Part shown: positions 10,563-25,785 of the stretch, piece after piece | Layout: every line of letters begins with the position of its first letter | How positions within the stretch are numbered: position 1 is the stretch's first letter | Origin: Perkinsus olseni | Lineage: Eukaryota; Perkinsozoa; Perkinsida | Length of the DNA: 62,203 nucleotides | Direction: 5' to 3' | Assembly (NCBI GenBank): GCA_013115125.1 | Contig: JABANN010000145.1 | Coordinates: 1-62,203 of the forward strand | Program-made: the position numbers and the translations under genes | Notes under the pieces: generated by a model | Database searches by the model: none | What the model was told of the DNA's origin: nothing | The model's input: the letters and a program-made list of their open reading frames with translations, nothing else

Positions 10563-11762
10563 ATGTCACCTGAACAGTTCATCATCGGAGCTGCAGCTGC
10601 TGCCATCACACTCCTCTCGAATTCCCCCCTAGTTGACGCCATCGGGGCGATTGCCCCCGAAACTCCTACTTACGTAAGGGTAACCTGTGTAACCGGTGTA
10701 CTTCTACCTGGCCTCCCTTTCCTTCTCTTGACTAGAACATTGCTGTTTTTGCGTGCGCATAGAATCCAACCTCATCCCGAGTACATATGAAAACGAGGGA
10801 AGTATCACTCACCGATGGGGATCTTGCGAAGGCTCTATGTATCCGCGCAACTCACCTACTGATGCGCGGAAAACCGTCAAAATTTCTTCGGTAAAAAATA
10901 GGTTGACTAAGCCTTTCATTCGTGGCCTACAGACCTTCGGGTTCGAACTTGGGAGTCTAGTTTTGCTACGATTTTGGAAGTGCCTCTGTGGCCTCCTTTG
11001 GTCACGAATGCTCAATTTCAAATCGTCAGCGGGTGGTCGAAGGCATCGTCTTCATGTGCCTTTCAGGATTATCCTCCTTGGCGCTCCGATCGCTCCTACT
11101 TTGATACCTGGACGAACGTAACTCATTGTGATTATAGTTACTTCCACTTGAGTGGCCGTTTGGCGTCTGTTCAAACGGACGTCATCCGAATAATGGTTGA
11201 GAACTACAGGATTCTCACCGACCTCATGTCTTGTCCCAGGACTACCACTAGCCCAAGCTTTGAATCGTAAGCATGGGTTGCGGAGTATGCGCTCTATTCT
11301 GCTTTTCTATGTTACAGATTCTCCATGGGCATGGGCGTGTTTGGATGGTTTATTCCGGGCGGAGGTGAGCTAGCTTTCCCGAAAGAAACCGGCCTAGACC
11401 CCCTCCGGATTATCAATGACAGCAGCATTCGTGAAATACAAATGAGGCTGAACTTGGCGGCGAGTAAGGTGCAATTTAAACCCTATTTTGACCGAGACTC
11501 TGTCCCGCCGGCTGACTGTGATTATAATGAAGAGGCGTTTTCTTCCAACGGCGACGACGAAAAAGTGATACTCCAGCATAGCTTCAATGCGCAAAGGAAA
11601 TTCGACTCGACAGTTGCAAGTACTGGGCTCCCCGTTAAGGAGCTCGAGGAGGTGTGTTCAACTGTACTACATCTTGTTAAGCAGATATTCAAAGATTTCA
11701 ATCAATTATGCGCCGCTCATTACACAGCCTCGGTAAAGGACTTTGTTAGACAAGACGCTTGA
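10563..11762 (+). CDS. Family B predicted secreted protein, copy 1 (three exons)
   Basis: Exons 10563-10673, 11067-11266 and 11318-11762 join in frame to 251 residues. Exon 1 is a good signal peptide: MSPEQ, a hydrophobic run FIIGAAAAAITLL, and a plausible cleavage after VDAIGA. Exon 2 starts DYPPWRSDRSYFDTW and carries TNVTHCDY, with a possible N-glycosylation site. Exon 3 has a GLDPLRII...LNLAASKVQFKP block, an acidic stretch, and a helical tail LPVKELEEVCSTVLHLVKQ. Introns are GT-AG (GTAAGG...TTTCAG; GTAAGC...TTACAG). The paralog at 34816 has the same exon 1 length and the same phases, which supports the model. Function unknown; the family looks lineage-specific. Confidence 0.75.
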
Positions 11763-11825
11763 AAGGTTAGCCCCTCCGCGGGTAGAATGAGCGAGTTCGG
11801 GTGCGGCAAGTGCGGCCAGAAGAAT

Positions 11826-11896
11826 GCGCTAATGTTTATGAATCCTTGCACTCCCTGAGTTCTTATCTTTTTTTATATTTCATGAGCAATGAATGG

Positions 11897-11944
<48 letters not shown>

Positions 11945-12245
11945 TAGTTGTGTGCTCCGACTCCGGTTTTGCGTTTTTTTCGTAATTTCGACTACGAATA
12001 GGTGTAATCTCACAATCGGGGTCGCCTTTGACCGTGAGGGTTCACGTTTGGCAAATTCCTACGACAGGCGTACCCGCCCGATCAAATTTCAGTGAGACGG
12101 GCGGCAGGCGCGCAGCAACTAGGCATCGCGATAACGCGTTGTTGAAAACTCCGGTTGCAACAGTAACCCTAGCAGAGTAAGAGAAATAATAAAAATCATG
12201 ACGTTGGCAAACACTGTTGACGATCGAGCAACAACTTGAAAGCCG
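11826..12245 (+). repeat. Family B 3'-flank module, copy 1
   Basis: About 400 bases downstream of family B copy 1 are repeated at 15318-15660 and, more weakly, at 36286-36510. Shared landmarks in order: CTAATGTTTAT, the AATGAATGGTG block, GATGTAGTTGTGTGC, GGTTTTGCGTTT, then CACTGNTGACGATCGAGCAA and CAACTTGAAAGC at the end. An internal ATG/TGA triplet run is present only here. It probably contains the 3' UTR and flank carried along by duplication. Confidence 0.65.
11899..11944 (+). repeat. Trinucleotide (ATG)n microsatellite
   Basis: About fifteen uninterrupted copies of TGA/ATG inside the family B 3' flank. The corresponding positions of the copies at 15.36 kb and 36.36 kb have only short ATGGTGATAATG and ATGATGATG stubs, so the expansion is private to this copy. 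Confidence 0.9.
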
Positions 12246-12259
12246 AGTGTGACCTCCTG

Positions 12260-12440
12260 GACCACCAATGTGCAGCTTTAAATCGTCAACGGGTGGTCGA
12301 AGGCATCGTCTTGATATGACCTTGAGGATTATCCTCCTTGGTGCTCCGATCGCTCATACTTCGATACCTACGAACGACCACGAGCTACGAGCTCCTACGA
12401 ACGAGACTCATTGTGAATATAACAACTTCGCCATCACTCA
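12260..12440 (+). pseudogene. Orphan family B exon 2 with its splice acceptor
   Basis: The stretch matches 11008-11135 of family B copy 1: the intron tail GGGTGGTCGAAGGCATCGTC is kept, and the exon opens at 12327 with GATTATCCTCCTTGG (DYPPW). It then continues in another frame as TNETHCEYNNF, which is closer to copy 2 (TNTTFCEYNNF). A small insertion around 12365-12395 (ACGAACGACCACGAGCTACG) breaks the frame. There is no exon 1 or exon 3 next to it. It is a decayed fragment from a duplication. Confidence 0.6.
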
Positions 12441-12499
12441 GTACAGCCTCGATGCGTGGGACCGTCATTCATCCAAGGCTCTCATCCTTGGATAGCACC

Positions 12500-13636
12500 C
12501 TAGCGGGTTGAAGTGACCTTGAAAGATGGGGAGAACACTATAATGTAGACAGTGATACGCGAGCATTTTCACAGCTGTGTTTTACCACTGTAAGCGTTTA
12601 TCAGCCATTCATTCGAGATCATTCTCACGTACTAATAAGAGAGAAGGCACCTGCATGAGAATGATACCCATTGTGCACCGGGCTTGTCTTGTTAGATGTT
12701 CTGTTGTCATCGCGAAGGTCTGTAGAGTTCAACAGTTCTATACTGCGTGCAGATTCCGCAGTCCATCGGCTTCCCTCGTCTGACGAGCCTCGTCACCAAG
12801 CTTCCACAGCAAACACTGGCCAAATCGCGAGGTTAGCGTATACCGGTTGCGCTGAGTAGACTGTGTGAATACACCATGACAATATTTCATGACTTTCCGT
12901 ATTGAAGAGCTGTGTAATACGTGTGAAATAAGGTGTAGTTGTGCGAACTACCGCGACAACTTACCGAGGAGCGAAGAATGATTAGGTCCGTTGCTTGCTC
13001 TTTGCGATAGTCTAATGTCACTGACCTTACCCTGGTGTGGAAGCGCAGCCCATACTCCGCTATCTGTCCCGTACGTACGGTATTGGAAAAGGAAGGGCGC
13101 CGATAATGTTGAACAAGCAGTACACTACAGGGAGGCCCTGCCGCGCAGAACTTCAGCCAGCCCCTGTGCCAATATCGAAAAAGTTTCTCGAAAAAGGCTT
13201 CTCGGGCCGGTCTAGTACGGGGTCGTGTGGTTTCTCTGATTCTTCGAGGTGAGCGTAGTAGCGCAGTATTCGGTTCAATGCCTTTCATATGAGCCCCTTC
13301 CTATCATTCGCCTTCAGAGTACTGCGTTGTCTCCCAGATTACAGGCTGGATACCATCAGGGCCTCTCGAACCAATAGACTGTGTCACAAAGGTACAGAAT
13401 TCGTCTCGAAGCTACAGCGTGTGTCACATAGCCACAGAGTGCGTCCCAACTTCAATGTCCTTCTATTGTCGCTTAGCCAGTCCCGTTTGTTTGTGTTGAT
13501 ACATACCACTTGGAGTACTGAACTTGCCATGTATTTCTCAGAACGAGGATGGTCTGTCTCACCCGGGCCGACATTGCTGATTATGCATCTACAGTTTGTT
13601 TCTTTTTCTCTGATTTTCCCTTATAGTGGTCGTGAA
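12500..13636. other. Intergenic, no confident gene
   Basis: Contains short ORFs only. A plus-strand piece EAQPILRYLSRTYGIGKG (about 13040-13093) faintly recalls the glutathione-transferase segment E..AILRYLA..YG, but the sequence on either side does not continue the fold. The last 200 bases are the upstream region of the acid ceramidase-like gene. Confidence 0.45.
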
Positions 13637-14988
13637 ATGTTCGCTGCAACTTTTCCAATGAGAAGTGCCACGACAGTCACCAACATGCTATTGATACTGC
13701 TGGTGAGTACTTACCTGAGAGAAGCTCTTTGTGCTGTCCCTGCGGATACTTTGACTACGTTGCCTCCTGATGCCCCAAGTTGGGGCCCCCAACTGTCACT
13801 ATTGATATGTCGTTGGATCCTGAGGAACACTTCAAGCCTGCTGTGAGAGCTGTTCTGGATAGACACTCCTACGACGACTCTTTTGGGCCTCTCTTTCGCG
13901 GGTTTAATGGCAGCGTCTTCGATGCCCTCGAGTTGAAGGATTCTGATTATCAGAAGTTGGCGGACGCTGCAAGCAAATACTATCCGGAAGAGTTCAAGGA
14001 ATTGACAGGTATCTCTGACGAGTTCGCTGCCTATGGTCATGACGTAAGTGTGCAGTATCTCTCGGCCTGGTTCTATATTGGTGAGTTGGAGGCTGTTCGA
14101 TTCCCTGTCCATGAGAGTTCGTCGTCTGATGGTGATGGTGCCTGGTGTACGGCCGTAATGGTTGCTGATGCTGATGGCACAGTGGTACACGGACGAAACC
14201 TTGACCATCCTCAGGATCACGCACCATATGCAAAAGCGGTAACTCTCAACTTCAATATCATCAATGTTCCTCACGAGGGTGTCCCCGATTATAAAGCTGC
14301 TGGAATGTTCTGGTTTGCGGCTTCTATAGAGACTGCCGAGGTGCCTGGCCATTTGTCTATGCAGGCTAATACCCGTTACTATCCGAGCTATAAGACATGG
14401 CCCACCAAGCAGAGCATGTTTGATCACATTCAAGAGGGGAGGGTGCCTGCCGTGCTGGCATACAGAGAGATGATCGAACGTCGCGGAGTGATTGACTTTG
14501 ATGAGGCTGTTGATTTCACTAGCAACAGCCTGCCTCTCTCATGCCCGGTTTACTTCGCCATGGTTGGTGCTGGATCAGACTTCAGGGCAGCTGTTATCAG
14601 TCGAGATGAAGACGGACTTGCTGTCTACGCTAATGGCACTAGGAGTGAGCCCTTGTATTTGGACAACCAAGGCGATGAAGCCAATAATTGGTATTTGGTG
14701 CAGACTAACTATGATCATTGGGAGGAAGATTCGACATCTGACCCGAGAAGGACTGTGGCTGAGAACTGCATCAAAGAGCATGGGAAAACTGCTGATGTTG
14801 CCTCCACTGCTGATGTTGTCATGGACTGCGTTTTCAAGGACGGTGTATCAACTCCTAATACCATCTACACTTCCATCATGGATCCCACTGATTCTCAAAT
14901 CACTACATATGTGAGATATGACATAGCAACCAGTAATGCCGCACAACCTGCTACTGCTCATAACAATCTGCATGTAGAGCATATCTAA
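13637..14988 (+). CDS. Acid ceramidase / NAAA-type amidase, one apparent frameshift
   Basis: Ntn-hydrolase of the acid ceramidase / N-acylethanolamine amidase family, which cleaves the amide bond of ceramides or N-acylethanolamines in acidic compartments. From 13637 one frame encodes MFAATFPM, a hydrophobic run NMLLILLVSTYLREALCA typical of a signal peptide, then LTTLPPDAPSWGP. The other frame continues PTVTIDMSLDPEEHFKPAV to the end. The nucleophile is in GAWCTAVMVAD (Cys codon at about 14146), followed by VHGRNLDHP, and the C-terminal part has RSEPLYLDNQ, WYLVQTNYDHW and DPRRTVAENC, all family hallmarks. The frame changes in the run of five C at 13786-13790; six C would give one continuous ORF. 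An intron is possible but GTGAGT...CAAG at 13703 would delete the signal cleavage region. Sequencing error is the simplest reading. Confidence 0.85.
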
Positions 14989-15118
14989 TTGTGATGGCGA
15001 TTCAGTTTCAGCTACATTTTTTGGATGATAACAACGCCACTACGGCGTCGTGATTACCACTTCAGTTGTTTAACTCAGCTGTTTTTCTTCTGCACGATGA
15101 TTGACCTTGTCTTGCTCT

Positions 15119-15137
15119 TATAACTTATTAAGTTATA
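15119..15137. repeat. Short palindrome downstream of the amidase gene
   Basis: Perfect inverted repeat TATAACTTA / TAAGTTATA with a one-base centre, about 130 bases after the amidase stop. AT-rich and unaccompanied by a T-run; it may be chance or a 3'-end structure. Confidence 0.4.
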
Positions 15138-15612
15138 GAAACAGGAGTTGAATAACTTATCAAGTCTCGTCGAAGTATTACAAACACATTCATTGAGATA
15201 CACTCAGATATTTGTTAGTACACACTTCCGCTTTGAAGCGTTCTCGCTTCAATCCATCAAGATATCTTTTGTGTTAAAGTGATAAATATGGTATAGTAAG
15301 ATCTGGTATTCAAAACAATGCCCTAATGTTTATTGATATTTTGATTTTGATTTTATTACCGATGAATGGTGTGAATTACAGGATGGTGATAATGTAGTTG
15401 TGTGCTGTTACTTATCTGGTTTTGCGTTTCTTAGAATTTCGAATTCAACTAGATATCATCCGGGAACGTTTACACTTGGGCAACTCTAATGTACACGGGG
15501 GGCGGCCAACCTAACCAGTGATACCCGTACAGCAACCAGGCGCCACGGTAATGTGTTGTTGGGTTCGAGAACTTAGGCAACACAATCCCTAGCACAGTGA
15601 GAAAAATAAGAA

Positions 15613-20520
<4,908 letters not shown>

Positions 20521-20639
20521 CCTAAGATACCCTTCCCACCTGTTGTGAACTGCCACTATAACGTTGATAGTGACCAGATCCCCCGCCCTTAATAGAAAGT
20601 CCAAACATCTCTGAGTATTAGGAGTACACATGACAAAAG

Positions 20640-21735
20640 ACTGACCAAGGACCGACTACTAGCCACCAAAAATTCCCAAACCAGAGTGCAAGCCTCCAAG
20701 CTGTAAAGCCCTCCTAATAGTATAATACTACGCCTTGCCATTGTACCAGCTATGATAATACTCACGTACTGCGTGTCACTGCGCCAGAAGATAATAAAAC
20801 TGACGTGCCTTAGCTTACCTCACACGCCCATACCACATCCTAGGGTATTCAGTTGCCAATTACATCGGCCCCTGAGGATTCCTCCCACTACTATCACACC
20901 GGGCCTTGCGACTGTGTCAGCTATGATAATACCGTCGTATCAGATCTCTCATCCAGTACAGCATAGCACATTCTATTATACTTATCATCTTGGTTTACCT
21001 ATGGACCATTCCCAGCAACTCCTTTCAGCGGTAAAAGTACTGTGCAGCTATTTCCCTCTAACAAACTCAACTCGCAGCGAAAGATTCTCCCGTAAACGCT
21101 CTGCAGCACACGCGCTCCTCGCCGGTCGTCTTCAACTTGGCTGGTTCTTGAAGGTCAACTTTCCCAAACGTCGGGAGCGTCAATTGACGAAGTAGCCGCC
21201 CGCCGCACCAAATCGCTTTCGTTTATGAGACTCTCCAACAGCATCTTCGTATCTTCCGCGCTCACGAGTGACCATAGTGACCCCAGCATGGGTATTTTTC
21301 TCCGTCAAATTCCGATGCTCTTTCCAAGTTTGCATCCACGCTGTACTTGTTGGCAACGGCCGAGCCTTGGTAAGATACCTGCCAATGCGTCACAAGCACG
21401 GGTCGACCTAAGATTCTCAAAGATACTACTCATGTTTCAAGCATCGGCATGCGTCTCCTCGTCTCTTCGGCGCAACCGTTAGCAAATGGTTCGTCACAAA
21501 ATCATAAAGAACCGCTGGCGATGACGACTGTCCCAAAACATTCTGAAAACCGAATCAGCAAGTTCTTCATAAAACTGATAGTGGTCGATGATCGGAAACT
21601 TCGGATTTCACAGACGCACAGTTGCTACGCTGAAGCTGTCCCCCTGATAATAGTAAGAGTTGCGTACCACATAACACATTTCGCCCACTTCAAGATCAAT
21701 GCTGGCGTGACACGATTAACCAACGGCTCAGTATT
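20640..21735. other. Region between ABC transporter and kinase, mostly unassigned
   Basis: Plus-strand ORFs of up to 147 codons (20752-21195) show no domain and are probably chance. The minus strand must carry the C-terminal exon of the CDK-like kinase somewhere between about 21200 and 21735, because the last recognisable kinase exon at 21775 ends at a donor site; I could not pick it out. A TCTTAG/GTCGA acceptor-like site lies near 21408. Confidence 0.35.
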
Positions 21736-21739
21736 CAGC

Positions 21740-23690
21740 CGCCCCGCTGCGAATGCGAGTCTGTAGGAGAGACTCTCACCTGGAGCGTATCTTTCGAGGT
21801 CGTGAATAGCAAGGGTTTAGCCAAATCTTCATAGCGCGGTAAATACTGTATCTCGGGCCAATCGATTGCCCTCGGGGTACCTAGATGATGCTCGGATCCA
21901 CATCGACAGAAGATGGACGATTTCGCATCTCCCATCCCATCAGTATGAGCATTCACGTGAGTCGAAAATCGAGTCCGGTGAGAGGAAATTGCCCTCAAGG
22001 GATTTTAATCGATTCAAAGTTTGAATATTGGACCCCGACTGGCCTCACCAGATCAGATATTCACAGAGGAATCCGTATCAGGATAACAGACTATCGAGTG
22101 ATGCGCCCAATGATGCCAAAGATTCCCGAACGAAGGTCGACCTATACCGTCAGTGACATGCATCGCTCAAAGATACCATCTCACCCAAGAGGCCAAATAT
22201 TCGAGCTAGCTGATCAGCTTCGGACATGCCAGGCAGGAGCGGTCGTCCGAGGAGCAGCTCCATCAACACACAGCCGCAGGACCACACGTCTATGGCGGGG
22301 GTGTAACTGAAACGATCGCCATCAGCAACTGATTTGGGGAAAAGTTGGTACGACCCTCATCCACTCATCAAATTACTGCGTGCTTCTTCTATTTCTATTT
22401 CATACATTTTGAAACGAAATATTGGCAGAGCCCTTGCGCACTTAAAGTCAAGTCGTCTAGTCTCTCTAAGCTTACTCGGTCTGCCCCAGGAGGAGCTCAG
22501 GCGCCCTGTACCACAGTGTCACCACCACCGACGTCAAGTGCTGATCTCGTGGAGGTACGGTATGAGAAAACGCTCGAGCCAAGCCGAAGTCCGCTAGCTT
22601 CAGTATACCTAAACCAAGTCCCAGGTTACCGAGTAGGGAAAGGAGTGGTACCACCCTTATTATTGAGAAGAAGATTCGGCGGTTTGATATCCCTATGGAC
22701 AATCCCAACCCAGTGGAGGTACTGCACGGCCTGCAGCAGCTGGACGAAGATGCACTTCACATCCCCCTCAGAGAACGTAACGCCATTAACCTGAAGTAAA
22801 GAGAGCTGAACACGGCAAGACCCGAGCGAGTGGTCTACATTTTTATGCTACCAGAAAGCAATTCGGCGACACATCACTACATGGCATTGAAACTATCTAC
22901 CATCGCCTACTCAAAGAGATACTATCATCGAGGCCCTCGATAAGCACATCATACTCAAGCGGACAGGACAGAATGTCGACTACAATGCCTTAAACGCAAC
23001 GCAGTGAGAGCGATATGCTATCATGATCATCTCCCATTGGTTGTTGGACGGTTCCCTCGTCGCTCCCCTCCTCCGAGAGTTTCGAATGGTGCGGTATGTA
23101 CGCCACATCACAACATGAACAATTACATCGAAGCCCGCCACCACCAACCCCCCTCTACTACATCCATGAGAGTAGCAATGTCATGTTCGCAATACTCAAA
23201 TACCAAATAAACCGTATCCTCCCCTTTGTCATGCACCACTTCCTTCAGCTCCACTATATTTCGATGCTTCACGCGAGACAGAAGGCCGATCTCCCGTAAA
23301 GACACCAGAGGGAACCTGGCCACTGACACTGTTGTAGGTACTTCGACTGAAGAAGCGCTCAACTGCAAAGGAAGTTCGATTTCCCCACACTAACAATTCT
23401 CACTTGCGACGTCAAATGATAGTTTGCCAAACTCCCAGAAGGCAGTTCACCGTTGAACGAGGAGACCCTCAAGAAAGCCACTTTTCGATCTTCATCTCCC
23501 AATTTTCAAAGGGCAACCGCCCGGACCAGAATTCCGGACAAGTATCCCTATTATTCCTCCCCTCAATACCCCTCCTTTGATTTGCTCTTCATCTCCTCAG
23601 GAGTGATCAGAGCCTTCACCGCCACCAACTCCCCCGTCGACCTATTACGGCAGCGCGAAACCGTACCATACCTGCACAAGTGAACTCATT
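21740..23690 (-). CDS. Cyclin-dependent kinase, CDK10/CDK11-like, multi-exon
   Basis: Ser/Thr kinase of the CDK10/11 group. In order on the minus strand: [19 protein letters not shown] with the ATP-binding lysine (about 23590-23670); [20 protein letters not shown] and [17 protein letters not shown] (about 23160-23310); [20 protein letters not shown] then [13 protein letters not shown] (about 22660-22795); [12 protein letters not shown] and [18 protein letters not shown] (about 22480-22605); [20 protein letters not shown] (about 22240-22315); and [20 protein letters not shown] (about 21810-21870). The catalytic Asp, DFG and APE are present. The loop reads HRDIKPPN where relatives usually have HRDLKVSN. 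The SLREI helix is CDK10-like. Exon 1 with the glycine loop and the C-terminal end are not located. Confidence 0.8.
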
Positions 23691-24069
23691 CTCCAACAGC
23701 CTAAGACCAGCTTGAGAGAGTAGCTTATCCCAACCTCAGTTTCATGAGTGCCCGATGCAACCGGTCGCGCAAAGACGTGGGTGAAAATACGTATGGTATG
23801 ATGGCCCCCCTATTACGTGCCCTGTCCCAGCCTGTTAAGCCTCTCATACTTGGACTCGATCACACTCTTCCTTCCACCAGCCGATCTCCTTCGCCTAGCA
23901 GTACTCGAGGAGGACGAAGACATGACGGGGGGATGGGAGCCCCTGCACTACGGTATTCACTGCACTCATCATACCAATGTAGAGGTAATGGTGACCATAA
24001 TAAACTCTCCAGTGCGAACCAAGCCAATTTCCTCAAGCATAAAATTAGGATTTTACAAATAAAATAAAT

Positions 24070-24413
24070 CCTTATTTTACGAAATTCACTATTTTTTACT
24101 AATAATTCTAAAATTTACTAGTAAATAAGAGATGAGGTCACCAATGAAGTCCAATCGTTGAATATCATTAACACCGCACTTACAATGGACAATAACGATT
24201 CAACCGTTTCGGAGCCATCACCGATGGACACTGGCCTAGCACTTCCTCTACGAGTACTCCGGCGTAGTCTGGCGCATCTTATCGCCGTCAAACTGATATC
24301 CCATATCCCATTGAGCATTATCAACACAAAAACTGTGAAAGAGACAATCCAGTAGTTATCCTAATGCTACAATAGTAGAATGAATGGCGAGATTCTATTT
24401 TCCGATATTTCTA
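24070..24413. other. AT-rich spacer
   Basis: The first 60 bases are strongly AT-rich with repeated AAATAAAAT and TTTACTA runs. Short ORFs on both strands have no recognisable content. Probably the spacer between the 3' end of the C2H2 gene and the kinase gene. Confidence 0.4.
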
Positions 24414-25500
24414 TCAGTTAATCTCGCCAACCCTATCCAACAGCCACCCTAAGCACATAGCAAGTTTCGGCGGTGACGGCCCGCCCTCCCCCACCGGCGC
24501 CGAGGGATAGGCCTCCACCTGCGGCGAGCTCACGTCAGACGAGTGGGGCGTACCAGAATGACCAGCACCCTTGCAACCTCTATTGGTGTGCTGCGTAAGG
24601 CCCCCCTGTGACTTGAACACCCTCCCGCACTCCTTGCATTCATGAGGCTGGCCCCCCTTGCTGTTGGTGGTCGATCCACCAGTAGAAGCGCTGCGCTCCA
24701 GCTTGGGCCCTTGAGGGGTTCCAAACGCTTGCCATTGTATCATCGGTGCCACGGCCATCACAGGCGACCGCTCTCCCTTCGAGCCCAGTTCCTTCAACTC
24801 CGCCGCAGACAACGGTCCTACCACACCATCCACACTTCCCGCGTTGCACCCCCTCTCATACTCGTCCCACCAGCCACTACCAGTACTATCATCGCCATTG
24901 CCGGCGGTCTCTTGCCCCAGGGTAACCAAGAAGGCCTCGCGCTCTCCAGGGCAACTCCACTTCACCCTGTCGCCTAGAATTGACTCCGCCGCCAGCAACC
25001 CATCAGCAGTGAGGGTATGCGGAAGCTCAACCGGCTTCACCAACCCCTTCAAAGCGCTGTAGCTTTCCGACACGACCGCGATCGGAGTTGATTTAATAGT
25101 CAGTTCGAGCAGCCTGTCAGCCTCTCTCCGCAAGCTCCGAACAATGCCTCTCAGCTCGCCGGCGGAGGTCATGCAAGCCCGTCCCTCCACAGACCGCAAA
25201 TCGGGAGGAAACAACTCTCCTAGATCGACATCCTCCGCCCGGCACTCCACCAAATGCCGCCTCAATTTCCCTTCCGGTCTACTAGGCTCTCTGTCGAGGC
25301 TTTCCACCAGCCGATCCACCTCCGCTTCGCTCTGACAGAAGCCCAGTGCGCCACTCGGGTACCGAGCACATACACATGGTGCTGTTGAGGACGCTTGGGG
25401 AACGATAAAGTAGGGATGGCCGGCCTGTCCGAAGAAGAGAAATCATGCTCGACAGGGAGGAGCTCCCCAAAGGGCTGTAACATTCCTCCAACTTCACATT
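24414..25500 (-). CDS. C2H2 zinc-finger protein, unknown role
   Basis: The main exon (24414-25336) starts after an acceptor with SEAEVDRLVESLDREPSRPE and ends LGWLLDRVGEIN-stop. About two thirds in is a single C2H2-like finger, CKECGRVFKSQGGLTQHTN followed by RGC. The rest is charged and low-complexity. The preceding exon (about 25380-25500) encodes PFGELLPVEHDFSSSDRPA and ends RPQQHH at a GTGTATG donor; the 44-nt intron ends CTTCTGTCAG and keeps the frame. Single fingers with QGGLTQH resemble plant-type QALGGH fingers only loosely. It may be the 3' part of a longer transcript that includes the gene upstream at 25.7-28.7 kb. Confidence 0.5.
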
Positions 25501-25544
25501 CAAATAAGCAACACAGCGAAAATTTATTTTTCAAATTTCAACTA

Positions 25545-25785
25545 AGCGCTTAGTTCCTTGACCTCCAACACGCAGTCCTGTGCCCCGACAATGTCCGATA
25601 CTAAGACCCCGATCGGCAGTCGGCCTCAAAGATGCTATCCTCATATGAGAGCACTAATGCTCCCTTCTTCTTGTACAAGTCAAAGAAATTACACGCTCCA
25701 TACGAATGGACGCTTAGTTCCTCTTCAACACGCAGTACTGGCCCGAAGAACCCTCGAAGACACTATCCTCGTCACGAGGGTAAGT
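25545..25785 (-). repeat. Tandem partial duplication of a C-terminal exon
   Basis: The segment 25705-25785, encoding DEDSVFEGSSGQYCVLKRN-stop, has a diverged neighbour at 25545-25660. Shared landmarks on the plus strand are GCTTAGTTCCT, AACACGCAGT(A/C)CTG, and (G/A)ACACTATCCTC matching AGATGCTATCCTC. The second copy no longer keeps a useful frame, so this looks like a local duplication that left one decayed copy. Confidence 0.5.

Noticed and set aside
13037-13252. Possible glutathione S-transferase fragment (EAQPILRYLSRTYG)
   Set aside because: Only about fourteen residues fit; flanking translation and the absence of splice-consistent neighbours do not continue the GST fold.
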